A program made the translations under genes and the position numbers. From Mesostigma viride (Eukaryota > Streptophyta > Mesostigmatophyceae > Mesostigmatales > Mesostigmataceae), in the NCBI GenBank assembly GCA_009746045.1, contig RPFO01000276.1:2010619-2070618 (forward strand): 60,000 nucleotides of DNA, in the 5' to 3' direction. Positions 1 through 28,284 of the stretch are shown one piece after another. Below the pieces are notes generated by a model that saw only the letters and a list, made by a program, of their open reading frames with translations, was not told the DNA's origin and searched no databases. How positions within the stretch are numbered: position 1 is the first letter of the stretch; every line of letters starts with the position of its first letter.

Positions 1-273
1 TATCGACCACCGCTTCCCATGGGCGCTGGCCAGCCGCCATCTCTTTCCCCATCAACCTAGAAAAATGATTAGTCTGCCTGCAGTAGGAACCTGACCGTCA
101 TCCAGGTGGAATGCAGACAACAGGATTTCTGAACGTCCCCAGCTTGGATCCGTTGGGAAACAATATCGAAACCAAAATCGGTTTTCATGTCATGAGACAT
201 GGAAAGAAATGGTATTGATTATGGCCTAGTCAACACCGTGCTTTAAGAAAATCGCATATAACGACGGCTTTGA

Positions 274-3200
274 TTAGAGGACACCATGGAAACCAGCTGC
301 CGTTGTAGGTTGCGCCAACCTGCAAGATGTCAAACATCCCATCAGTTTATCATCGATCGAAGTCAAATGAGGCCTGCAGAGTATGCTCATAAAGAAAATG
401 AACACAAGGGAGGCAGAGTGGCATTGCTACCAGCAACCTCGCCGCCGGATTGTGTAGGATCCTTGCAGGAAAACCAAGCAGCCATTTTCAGAACACAAGG
501 CGCTTACCTTCCCAATGCCATCCTTGTAGAGTGCTGACTGGGGCAATGTTTACATACGCGGTAATGAAATGTGCATATTATCAAATTGCTTCCCACAGAT
601 GATGTAAGATGGTAGAGAAATGCCACGAAACGATAGCTCAATGCAATGCAACATTTTTTGTTGTACTCCACAGTGCACACGGATTTGGTCTGGTAGTAAT
701 GAGGTTAGCATAGTACTCTGTGACATGCCTGTGCGCATGACACGCAGGTACTTACTTACTGCACAGGGATATCTGCTCTAATGCAACACCACTAGATCCT
801 CTTTGCCATGATAAACATCATTATGTCACGCGCACAAGAAATCTTTGTCTAAAACGCAATCCACTTGTAAGCACAAGCAAGGGCACCAAAGGCCTGGGCT
901 TGCTTTCTCCACCCAACACCATACAAGCATAGATTCGCATGCATGGACTTGCCTTCAACATCCGCCGCTACTGGCGCATATCCTTCCTTCAGTAAGCAGC
1001 TACTGCTGGCTTATAGAAGGAGGCTAACACAATCGCGTTTGACACAAACCAAATACGATGCCATAATACCACTGAAGGGCGCGGTGGCCTACCTGCCGTT
1101 CTTCTGCAGGGCCTGCAGAATGCTGGCCTTCTCGCTGGCTATGACCATGCCACCGCAGATGATCTCGTCGAGAACTGCATGGGCCTGCGGGCAGGGATGC
1201 GTAGCGACAAGCGACCCCACGCCATCGCATCCCGTTCGCCCCACCCACCCCACCCATCCCACCACAAACATTCCCCCTCGATACGACCCAACCATCCCAA
1301 GAATCGTCCCACTGGCCACTCCCCGTACCCACAGTGTAGGTCACATCGCACATGTACATACGCTCACTCAGTCGCTTTTGCTCCATGGGTCACCAGAGCA
1401 AAGGCAGTAGACACCGCGGGTGGACCTCCTGCAGCTGCCTCTGCTCTCACAGACAAGGGCCAAGTATGTTCCGGATCCCCTGCCAGAGGTGCCATGCCAG
1501 CGGGACACTGTGTGGAACGTTTACTGCATGTCCAATGGTGGCAAACACCCATCAGGTAGCTACCGAGCACAACAAGGCTGTCACGGCGCAGAAGCGGCGA
1601 TGTCAACTCGGGTCAAGCGTATCTAAGCTGGGAATTGTTGACGTTAATGAAAGATTCTGCTGGCATGACACGAGGCAGGAGTGGAGGTCTTTCCTGCCCT
1701 TGATGGGACGAGCGCTGGTGGTTGAAGTCCATGACGGCGTCTGGTCATTAATTAATTAACTAATTGATTAAACTCGTACTCCCGTTGGGGAGTCACGGAG
1801 CACCGGAGTGCTTTTAATCCCTGTATGTGCACAACAGGAAGAAGGAGACGTCTGGTCATACATGACCAGCACAGCACCATGGGCCACATCGTGTGATCTT
1901 CGTGTTTCATGATGCCGCACGGGGCCCAGCTATGGAGGACATGGCACACCAGTTGCTGTCATGAGGCATGATTTGTTGCAGGCATGACGCAAATGAGGAC
2001 GCACCTTTGGGAAGTTGAAGGCCAGGTCCAGCTCACTAACATTGGGGAAGCATGCGTCCAACGTCTCGACGAAGACTGCCAAAAGAGATGAAGGCGAGAA
2101 GGCAGTAATTGTACACACCATACGAATAGCGGGAAAACAAGGCTGGTGTCAGCATTGCTGACAGTATGGCCTTTGGATACAAAATGAAAAATGGTGATTT
2201 CTGCAACAGCGAAGCTAGAAGATAGAGACTTGTGATGCAAAAAAAAAAATCGTTGATATTATTTTTTACTATGAATGGATACGGCACGGCATACCGTGAC
2301 GTGGAAGGTGACGAGCTGGAACAGCCACATATAGATGTGACGGCTGCAAGGCGATACTTGGGGAGGCAGGCGCATGCACGCAGCCACAAACTCACCTTGG
2401 ATCAGGTCCAACGTCGCCAGCTCGCTCTCTAGGTCATCGATGAAGAAGAGGAAGTAGAGTGTGGCAAAGTGCTTGTACACAAGCTTGACGTCCTGCGGGA
2501 CACATGCGGCCGCCAGTGGAGAAACAGCCGGTTGGCATGATCTAGGCAGTCAGCCAGCAGGGATGCAGTTAGGTTAATATTGTGCGGAAACCTTTTGCCA
2601 CTCGGCTTCTAAGGTTCCGCACAATACTGCCAGCGATAACCACTCGCTGGTACACTCAAGTTCATGCCGGACATATCTAAGGACAGCCGGCCGCTGACAT
2701 ATCTAGTAACAAGAACGCCGTATCCAGAAACGAGAACTAAGTATCCATGAGCCAACTTCGGTCCTGGTTTCGGCCATGGGCCTGCACCGGCTTGTCCCTT
2801 GACAAACCAGGTTCTCAGGCCTTCAGGAACCACCGGTTGCGAGCCTGGCCAGTCAAGTTGGGTGTCCGGCAAAGCACAGCAAAGCAGGAAGCTGGGAGGC
2901 AACTTGTGCCGTCACTGGTGCCCATGCCACGACTGTTTGTGGTGAGGAGGGTGTATCGCTGCCACTGTCCTTAGACAATCTGTAGTGCATGACTCGGTTA
3001 CGTCACTAGTGCCAATGGTTGGCCACCCCTGGCTCCCAGAAACCGATGTCCTAACCACCCATGCTTTGCTATAGCTTGCCACTGCTCTGCCTTCCGCTGG
3101 GCACCACCGTCCGTGGGGATGGCATGTCCAAGTCCAGGGAATAACTCCAACTCGCGAAAAGGAGTTGAAAAGAAAGATAAAATGCTTATCAAGGCGCAAA

Positions 3201-4299
3201 AACAAAGTTAGCACGCGCCCATCACCACCGCAGAAACCCTTACCTAGGCACTTGACCACTGAGGCACTCACCACCGCAAGTCCCGTCATCACCTCCTAAT
3301 ACTACCGACTGCCACCGTACCGGTGACAGGAAGGCGGACACGTTGTCCAGGATGGTGCTGAGGCCATCGCTCCGGCTTGACACCGCTGATGAGCCACACA
3401 CAGGACCAGGGGACGCCAGGGAACAGGTGGCATGCGATAAGACAGGAGGCGTGCGTGGGTGGTGGCGGAGGGTGGCAGAGGGGGTTGGTTTGGGCATTGG
3501 AGAGCGGGGCAGGCCAATACTGGTGGAGCGCAACGTGGCTCCCCAAGATTTTCAACTTGGTAACCACGAGTATCGCTACGATGGCGCCACGTTCAGCGGC
3601 AGACTACTACTCCAACGTGCACAACTGGACTTGTACGAACCACATTTGTATGCTTAGCCCAGGCTAGAAGGTGAGAAACCGTCGCGCACAGCAGCATTAA
3701 TTAAAGGGGATTCTGCTGTCCAAGGGCTACGAATGCTTTATGTGGTAACAAATCCATGCCAAAGATGATAAAAAGTATGGGAGAACCGAATTGCCAACCA
3801 CATGCAGACACTCCTGGTAATTCCATGGGCTACCAATGACTTCAGAAGAAAAACAGACTACCAACCACATGTAGGGGTTCATTCTAGCCCCCGTGCAGGC
3901 AGAACTTTAGTTCACTTTATGGAAATGGTGGGGGACAGAGAGTATGACAAAAAAAAATAAAAAAATACCTGCAAAGCTGTCGGAGATTAATGCTTGCTGA
4001 GTCTGAACAGATCTTCGCTGGAAACAGCAACATCATGAATATAGGTACTATTTGGAAAGTTAGGAAGGCATAAACCCATAATTGCATGGATACACAGACA
4101 TGCAACAGGCTGCTATCAAAATAGGGTAGCATACCAACGGGAAGCTCTATTGCTGGTAACTTTCACGGGTCGTCAAACACGAGCATGCCTTTCTCTTTAT
4201 AAGATAGCGACTAGTAAGCAAACGTACAAGAGAAGCTTCATAAAACTTCGTCAGCCGTGGTTTCCCCAAGTTGTTGATAACAAGGACGGCATGTATCAT
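274..4299 (-). CDS. AP3S: AP-3 adaptor complex sigma subunit (AP3S), 7 exons (last tentative)
   Basis: Small (sigma) subunit of the AP-3 clathrin-adaptor complex, which sorts cargo from Golgi/endosomes to vacuole/lysosome-type compartments. Exons on the minus strand: 4228-4299, 3969-4017, 3321-3385, 2396-2492, 2005-2075, 1093-1184, and a tentative 274-319; every GT-AG junction keeps phase. The N-terminus (residues 1-20) has the sigma signature, ending GKPRLTKFYE; exon 4 carries LVYKHFATLYFLFF and exon 5 VFVETLDACFPNVSELDL, the conserved longin-type core; exon 6 carries EIICGGMVIASE. The choice of AP-3 over AP-1/2/4 sigma rests on LVYKHFATLYF and the GGMV segment. With the tentative last exon the protein is 163 aa, close to the usual 160-190. 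The start is the first ATG and gives the canonical MI.A.LVINN opening. The last exon (residues 149-163) is poorly conserved in the family and is a guess from phase, acceptor and length. Introns are long and contain a dispersed repeat at 1771-1850. Confidence 0.88.
1771..1850 (+). repeat. Dispersed ~80-bp repeat, copy 1 (inside AP3S intron)
   Basis: A block containing GGAGTCACGGAGCACCGGAG, then GTGCTTTTAATCCCTGTATG and TGCACAACAGGAAGAAG. Near-identical copies lie at 55686-55765 (same strand) and 26780-26855 (opposite strand). Each copy has TTAATTAATTAA-like sequence beside it. This looks like the end of a transposable element or a small interspersed element; family unknown. It sits in the intron between AP3S exons at 2005-2075 and 1093-1184. 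Confidence 0.75.
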
Positions 4300-4615
4300 A
4301 GTAAATTTACACTACTTCCCAAGCAGTGCAAGGTATGACACAGGTGAGAATTCCAGGCTATATCAAGCAGCAAGCTTCATCAAACATGCCAATTGGTATT
4401 TCTGCAGTGACCTCTCGTGACAGATTTCATTTCGTCGGATACAGACTGAAGTAGATCGAGCCATTTAGAAAATGACGAGTTCGGTGGCAAGCCGCAAACA
4501 GCGATAGTGGGCGTGCGAACGATGCTACAAAAGCATCAGGCTAGTCACAAGCACTTCAACGCAGCGTGCAGGGCAAATTACCCAGGAAACTCACCACCCT
4601 TACACGTGGCACACT

Positions 4616-4647
<32 letters not shown>

Positions 4648-5017
4648 CGTGACTTCTGGCAGCAACAGGCAGACTGGATTTGTGAACTTAAAGAGGGCAT
4701 TCTATTTTTGCGGGCATCTCTCCGTTTTTATTGTTGTCTTGCATCTTCATAAATTCTTATTTCAACCATGGCCGTTAAAGGCTGAGGTTATGGGCTGCCA
4801 TTGTGCGGGATAGACGTAAAACGAGGCAGGCTTGATGGTAATATATAATTATGGGCATAATTATGGGTTAAATGGTCCGTGGATGTAGTGCTTAACAACG
4901 ACAAGTTGCTGCTGGCCGTTCTGGCCAGGGGCCAGTTTTACGTTGTTATTCCAAACAACAGCATTGACATGGAGTAGACTCTTGGTATCAAACCGCTTGT
5001 TTTGAATTTGAGTTACA
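4300..5017. promoter_or_regulatory. Divergent intergenic region AP3S / CFAP47
   Basis: About 720 bp separate the two divergently oriented start codons (4299 minus, 5018 plus), so both promoters and 5' UTRs should lie here. It contains an (AC)n microsatellite at about 4616-4641. I see no convincing TATA box or other defined motif. Confidence 0.4.
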
Positions 5018-22098
<17,081 letters not shown>

Positions 22099-22440
22099 CT
22101 GTGCTTGGCCCTTCGAAGCTGTACGCATAATTGGCAATAAGGAATCTAACATTAATGAAATATAGTATGCCATTAAATGCTCGAGGAGCACGAGTCCAAT
22201 TAATTAATTACTTAATTAAATGTCCAACTTTTTTCAAGTGAATGTAACTTAAGCCACGGTGTCAAATGTTACATTATCTAGTAAATGTGATCCATTGCAG
22301 ATCCATTTTGAATGCACGTGCAGCATATTCTAGTGCCAGTGCCAACTATAACGCGCAAGCTAGCTGCGCGCGCAAAGCGCAATGTACGCTTCCATTGGTC
22401 CATATGACTCGTGCATCCGCTGATACACTACCCAGCTAGT
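22099..22440. other. CFAP47 3' flank
   Basis: AT-richer sequence after the stop codon with an AATTAATTAATTACTTAATT palindromic tract at about 22198. I see no gene here. Confidence 0.5.
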
Positions 22441-24720
22441 AGAGGACATGGGGGGCCTAGGCCTCTCCGTGATTTGGAAAAAGATTATCGACAAAGCCAA
22501 TTAAGTGGGCTCACAGGATGGAGAAAGCCAAGTGGGCAGGTTGTAGATGACAATGACCCCCCACCATTGGGGAAGCCGCGTGTTTGCACCCGCGGGAAGC
22601 ATGCTATGCGGGCACGTTTGCTGTCATGCGATGTTGCTGAGTTTCTGCAGCAGAGGTATGGGGAGAAAGAGTCGCTTAAGGTGGATGCACCGGTACGTAG
22701 CCTTTCACAAAACCCACCCCGATATGTCCTCACAATTAAGTCGTGCACGCTGCTGGCATCGACAAGGCTGTTGCAGAACAGGCTTTCGCCAAGGTCGGAG
22801 GGCGCTGGAATGCTGAGCTAGCTAGTTACTTGCAAGGCAGGCTACAGCTAGGGAGGCGTGACTACCAGCTTGCCAGGATGTCCTAGCTTGTCTCACACCT
22901 ATGACGAGGAGGAGGAGGGGGTCTGGGTACCGGAAAGTCATGGACGTTGAGCTGCCCATGCTGCCTAGTATTTATGAGTTGGAGAAGTTGCGGCAGTCCA
23001 TATGATCATCCCCGCACAAGTAGAGCAGCGTAATGATGGCCTATTAAATGTGAGCAGACCTGTCACTGTATCATGCCCTGGAGAAGGAGATCACCCACCT
23101 TATAAACAAGTTTGGCAATGTCCTGCATGAGGATGGCGTCTTGATACAGGTCCATGATGGCAGATGCAGCCTCACTCCTCGCTGCCAGAAGTATGTCTCC
23201 ATAGTCATCCATGTGTAATTGCCTGTGCACAGACCTGGAGCTGGCAAGGGGGTGTCCCATGTCATCCCCCACCGCGACCTGCACTCCATGGTCATGTATG
23301 TGGGCTCGATCTGATAGCAACCATGGTGCGCTTAAGGCCTGCAGCCTATATGCTAGGCTCATCTGAGAGTATGGGGAGGTCCTTGAAGCGGAGGGGTTGC
23401 ACTTAGGTGCATGATGGGAGGCGCAGTGCCGGTTGTCAGGAACTCAGGATGCTTGCATGGGGGGGGGGGACAAGGCATACGTGAATGCAGAGAGAGGGCA
23501 AGCAGGATGCTCACACCAGTACCCTTGCAACAAGTGCACATGCCCCAAGGCCAAGTTCGGTGACCTGGAGGCATCCAAGCACTTCTCACCCCGCACTGTG
23601 CAGCTGGCTAGGGAGCTAGCCCACGATGTGCAGGTTGATCCCACTGCCGCTTTCAAGTGCCCCAGCCCTCACTGCGGCAAGGTTTTCCATACCAAGGCAG
23701 AGCTGAGAGACACATGCAGAGCCAAGGAACGAGAGCAAGGCAGGGCAGCCGGCAGCATGCCCGATACCACTCTGGCCAGAAGTGGGGCTGTTCCCCTCTC
23801 CTCCCCGTTGAGCACAATGAACACCGGCCATACCTGTCTTCTTCACTGCCTTCGATCTCAATAATGTATGTGCACTTCTGGACAGGACCATCATGGCACC
23901 GATGCATAAAGGGCGAGGAGGCAGAAATGCTGAAGGTGTTGCATGATGCGCACGAGATGCATGGGCATGAAGTATGTGAAAGCACCATCTTTGAATGCCG
24001 GCAGTGCCAAGGCAGTTGAGAAACCACATGTCATTCAAATGGGAGCCGGGAGGCTAAGACATATTGCTGGACAAATGATCCAGCTGTGTGTGAACATTGT
24101 TTGCCAGCACAACGCTGATGAGGATGCAGAGTCGCATGTGGACAGGGAGGAGCTGACCAGGGTGTGGCAGGGTTTGAAGGATGTTTGGGAGGTCGGACCT
24201 CCCAAACAGACCTCAGTGTGACTTTGATGATGTTGGGCCAGGGGGGCCCAAGCGGGAGGCACAGGAAGCCGAGGTAGAGGAGCTGGCAGCCACTTATGTT
24301 GCCTCTTTCATCTCGATCTTTCACTGCCCCCCAGCATGTCACCACATACACGCACGACCTGGTGGCCCACATCCCATCTCAGATCCGTGAATTGGGTGAC
24401 CTGCGCCTGTTTTCGGGGGACTCAGGCCCGTTAGCGGAACACCTCCACCATGTGAACATGGTGACCTATGCACACCGTTCCAACAAGCGTGTGAAAACTG
24501 GGACTGACAAGCGTGGAAGGGCCATGGGCGTTGGTGCACTTGCGCAGGGCATGCATGCTGGCATGGTCGCTGCGCCAAAAGTTGGCACACCGCCCCCTGC
24601 ATCGGCCACTTTCCTATGCGGAACAACGAGCAAGGAAGAGGATGCTGGATCACCTGCGAGCTGCAGGAAAATGAGTCTAAGTGCAGGGCATGCAGCTTGA
24701 TGACTAGGTGTAGCATGGCG
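22440..24720 (+). pseudogene. Decayed transposase-like / zinc-finger gene remnant
   Basis: Protein-like segments follow one another on the plus strand but are split by stops and frameshifts. These include a stretch with AEQAFAKVGGRWNAELASYL (about 22770-22840), one with EITHLINKFGNVLHEDGVLI (about 23085-23150), a C2H2-like finger CPSPHCGKVFHTKAELRDTC (about 23660-23715), and VTTYTHDLVAHIPSQIRELG (about 24335-24400) followed by a Ser-Asn-Lys-rich segment. The last resembles the C-terminal region of large cut-and-paste transposase-type proteins, which often read Y.H.L..H.P...R. I cannot name the family. No continuous ORF over 160 codons remains, so it is interpreted as a pseudogene. It could instead be several unrelated fragments. 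Confidence 0.45.
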
Positions 24721-25400
24721 TTTGCATGCATGCCAGGAGAGGGCTCTTCAATGGTGGCCAGTGGGCTCCGGCTCTTTCAATGGTGGCCAGTGGAGAGCCC
24801 GATCATTGTGCTATTTAATAATGTGTCTTATTGACGAATAAACTGGCATTCTTATGCTTTCACATGTCACAACGTGGTGATTTTACTATCCCTAGTTGCT
24901 GGACGTCGATCTCGTTCTCATTGATGTGTATATATCATTATACAGAGTGGTACCAAAAAGTTTAAGCTCGATAGGACCTCAGTTGCTTGCTTGGAGGTGT
25001 GCACTTTCTAGGAAGTGCGAGTTGTTGGCTGCTGGCACACGTTGCAGTTTTTTCGCCATCTGATGCACATGCAATCGATCACAGTAAAACTTGGCAGACT
25101 TGTGTGTAGCATGGTGCAGCATAACTGCCTGCCACATTTCAAGCCAAACCGAGATCATTCGCACCACCTAGACGGTGTAATTCATGAATGTCTTAACATC
25201 GCCAGCTGGCTAAGCCTGACGTCGGGTCCGCGGAAGAATGTACCGCGCCATCATCACATATTTAGCACAGGAAGCCATTACAATCTTCAGGCCCTTCGGG
25301 CCCAAAGCCACAGCCGTTAAGAAGTAGAACGTTTATCACCAAACCGGTCACCGGCCAACCATTTTACCGGGCCAGGCTATCCTATTCAGCTAGCCTCTTT
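24721..25400. other. Gene-free stretch, possible mariner-type terminal sequence
   Basis: I see no gene. The sequence ATACAGAGTGGTACCAAAAA at about 24943 resembles the ends of Tc1/mariner-type elements, but no transposase motif follows and no matching inverted end was identified. A 30-bp near-duplication (TCAATGGTGGCCAGTG) occurs at 24748-24793. Confidence 0.3.
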
Positions 25401-25429
25401 AGGGTTAATCAGCTCTACGAAAACGCGCC

Positions 25430-26650
25430 CTCTCCGCTAAGCTCCTCAACTGACCTGGCAGCCCAACCGGCTCCCTCACTCTGCAAGGACGATGCCGGTC
25501 CCGCGCAGTGCTGGAGGAGCACATGACCTGGCCGCTGGCCGGCCGCCGAATTAAGATAACATCGCTGACCACGGTGCTCAACACGGTGGAGCCAAAGGTC
25601 TCCAATGCGGAATTGCCGAGGTCGCCCACAAGCTTCAAACTCAGCTCACGGCGCTGCAGACCGCGCCAGCTCAGGCCTCTGATGCGCATGCTGCCCTACT
25701 AGCTCTCTCGCCTCAAGTAGGTCGAGGGCAAGTGCGGCATGCCCATCAAGAAGCTTGAAGCCATCACCGCTCACGGCCGAGGCCCTGGCCACGCAGGTTC
25801 CGGAGATCGCGGGCCAGCCCACCCGGCAGGACGCTGGCAACCTCCCACCACTCTCCATACATGCGGACCTGCTGCGGTCAGCGACCGCCTCGACCACGGA
25901 CATCATCGCCACGAAACCCCAGGAGATGGAAGCCCACCGCCTGGCGGATCGGAGGAACAGCCACCAATCGCGCCCGATCGCGCCCGCCGCGAATGCCGCG
26001 AGTGGTGCAGCGTTGTTTCTCCCATGCAGAAGCCAGGGGAGACGGCAACCACTCTTGCGGACGAGCTCAAGAACAAGCTTCTTACCCTCCTGGCCGGGCC
26101 TGACGGGTGACTGAGCTAGAGCTGGGTGGGCACCGCCTTCCCCACACATGGGACAAGGCGGCTCCCCGGCCCACCAGTTCTGCTCACCTTCAGCTCCATA
26201 GAGGATAAGCGGCGGTTCCTCTCTCGTCGCATGCAAGAGGTTGCATGACCCCCCTTGGACTCTGGACGACGACCTGGCCCCCGCTGAGCAGCAGCAGCTC
26301 GGCGCGTCCTATCTCTGGAATACCTCCGCCACAAGCAAGTTCCCAAGAAGCCCAAGGTCTACAAGAGGGGCGGGGGCTTGATGATCAACAAGGATCAACC
26401 ACAATTTGTGGGCGCCCCCTGCGGGCTAGCTAGCTATGAGATTAGCCCTTGTAGCTTGTAGCCCTTGTAGCCCTTGTAGCCATTGTAGCTGCGGCCTTGT
26501 CGCCACGGTAGCCAAAATGTGCAATGATCATGCACGGTAGACGGCCTAGCCTTGCCCTATGTACAGTCTGTAGCCAGTTACTCTAGTCGCCCCACCGCCA
26601 GCCTAGCTAGATGCCCCGCCTTGCATCGCACGTTCGATCACGCCACTGGA
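25430..26650. mobile_element. Dispersed repeat ~1.2 kb, copy 1 (decayed transposable element)
   Basis: This block is colinear with 54330-55660. Shared landmarks include GAGTGCTGGAGGAGCAC-type start, TGACCTGGCCGCTGGCC, GGCCTCTGATGCGCATGCTG, TAGAGGATAAGCGGC.GTTCC, AAGAAGCCCAAGG, and a tail of TAGCCCTTGTAGCC repeats followed by GCACGGTAGACG. Both copies carry many indels. Minus-strand translation gives a Cys-rich motif (CPMCGEGGAHPAL here, CPVCGKCGAHAAL in the other copy), but frames are broken in both, so coding strand and family are unclear. Confidence 0.75.
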
Positions 26651-26779
26651 CAGCCATGCAATGCTCACACAGGTCTTATTGCACCCACAGCCTGGAATGC
26701 CGGATCGTTTCGACGGGTCCGATTGTGCACCCCGTGGCATGCCACTGGCAATTAAGAGGGAAGAGGAGGGTCCCAGGCT

Positions 26780-26855
26780 GCCCTTCCCGTTGTGCACACA
26801 TAGGGATCAAAAGCACTTTGATGCTCCGTGACTCCCCAACGGGAACACGAGTTTA
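26780..26855 (-). repeat. Dispersed ~80-bp repeat, copy 2 (inverted)
   Basis: Reverse complement of the repeat at 1771-1850: TTGTGCACACATAGGGATCA then TCCGTGACTCCCCAACGGGA, with TTTAATTAATAATTATTTAA at its outer end. More diverged than the other two copies. Confidence 0.7.
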
Positions 26856-27067
26856 ATTAATAATTATTTAATAACGCAGTCAAGTGCTTTGCCGCATAGG
26901 AATGTTTCGAAATCGATCAATGGCCTTGCCTTGCGTGATGTTACTTTCGATCTGGTGGGTACAATCAGCGCGATGATGCATGAAGCATATTATAAATAAT
27001 GCAACCAGAAGCAGGACATGCCCATGTCCATGGGAGAACAGTAATGTGTGAAAACGGATCGAGAAGA

Positions 27068-27553
27068 TCAATCGTCCTCTTCGCTGCTCTTGCCATGCAT
27101 GATCACACGGCACCGGCCACGCATGGCCTCGATCCTCTGCAAATCCTCCGCCAGGTGGCTCTTGACCTGGGGGAGCCCCGTCGAGGCATCCAAGTACACC
27201 CCAGCCGCGGATTGTACGTCTTTGAAAGCAGATTTAACCACCGCCGCTGTCACCACATCGCCCGCATGCAAGGAGCGCGTGGGCATCTGCACCGCCTGTG
27301 CACGCCCCAATCTCCTGGCTGCCATCGTGCCCGCACGAGTGCCCCGCATGCCCATCTGGCCGATGTGGGTGATCCTGGCCGGCTTGAACTTGTTGGCGGG
27401 GAACTGGTACAGAAACTGGGGGGTCCGTGCCAGGTAGGGGTGGAGCACCAGGGGCTCACTGCAGCGCGCGTACTGCCCAAGGAAGCTGGCAGGGTTCGCG
27501 TAGCATACATAGCCACCTGCGCACGGTGCATGTCGGCGACAGAGGACGGACAA
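27068..27553 (-). CDS. Unrecognised single-exon ORF, 161 aa
   Basis: Open frame on the minus strand ending ...GKSSEEDD, with a mixed globular-looking composition and an acidic C-terminus. Distinctive segments include LHPYLARTPQFLYQFPANKF and ITHIGQMGMRGTRAGTMAAR. I do not recognise the family. It lies in transposon-rich DNA, immediately beside the 56-bp array, and could be a fragment of a mobile-element protein or of a decayed gene. The opposite strand is also open over 130-190 codons, which weakens the case for any one frame. Confidence 0.3.
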   Translation of the reverse strand: MSVLCRRHAPCAGGYVCYANPASFLGQYARCSEPLVLHPYLARTPQFLYQFPANKFKPARITHIGQMGMRGTRAGTMAARRLGRAQAVQMPTRSLHAGDVVTAAVVKSAFKDVQSAAGVYLDASTGLPQVKSHLAEDLQRIEAMRGRCRVIMHGKSSEEDD

Positions 27554-27680
27554 CTAGCATGGAAATGAGGGATGTCACAAACAGAGGGACAAAACGTTGG
27601 AAGACGCTTGGACACAATGTGACCATTGACTCAGAAGGGCATTTGCTCCACCTAGGGCCCCACATGTCCAGGTCTCCTTC

Positions 27681-28283
27681 ACAGGAATGTCCCAAGCTTA
27701 TGGAAATCAAGGCATTTCGTTTACTATTTGTTGCTCACAGGAATGTCCCAAGCTTATGGAAATCAAGGCATTTCGTTTACTATTTGTTGCTCACAGGAAT
27801 GTCCCAAGCTTATGGAAATCAAGGCATTTAGTTTACTATTTGTTGCTCACAGGAATGTCCCAAGCTTATGGAAATCAAGGCTTATGGAAATCAAGGCATT
27901 TCGTTTACTATTTGTTGCTCACAGGAATGTCCCAAGCTTATGGAAATCAAGGCATTTCGTTTACTATTTGTTGCTCACAGGAATGTCCCAAGCTTATGGA
28001 AATCAAGGCATTTAGTTTACTATTTGTTGCTCACAGGAATGTCCCAAGCTTATGGAAATCAAGGCATTTAGTTTACTATTTGTTGCTCACAGGAATGTCC
28101 CAAGCTTATGGAAATCAAGGCATTTAGTTTACTATTTGTTGCTCACAGGAATGTCCCAAGCTTATGGAAATCAAGGCATTTAGTTTACTATTTGTTGCTC
28201 ACAGGAATGTCCCAAGCTTATGGAAATCAAGGCATTTCGTTTACTATTTGTTGCTCACAGGAACGTCCCAAGCTTATGGAAAT
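27681..28283 (+). repeat. 56-bp tandem array, ~11 copies
   Basis: Unit of 56 bp containing ACAGGAATGTCCCAAGCTTA then TGGAAATCAAGGCATTTCGT and TTACTATTTGTTGCTC. Units are nearly identical (G/C or A/G changes in ATTTCG/ATTTAG); one has an extra TTATGGAAATCAAGGC at about 27880. The array ends abruptly at the first long direct repeat of the element at 28285. A shorter array of the same unit lies at 30080-30350. Confidence 0.95.
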
Positions 28284-28284
28284 T

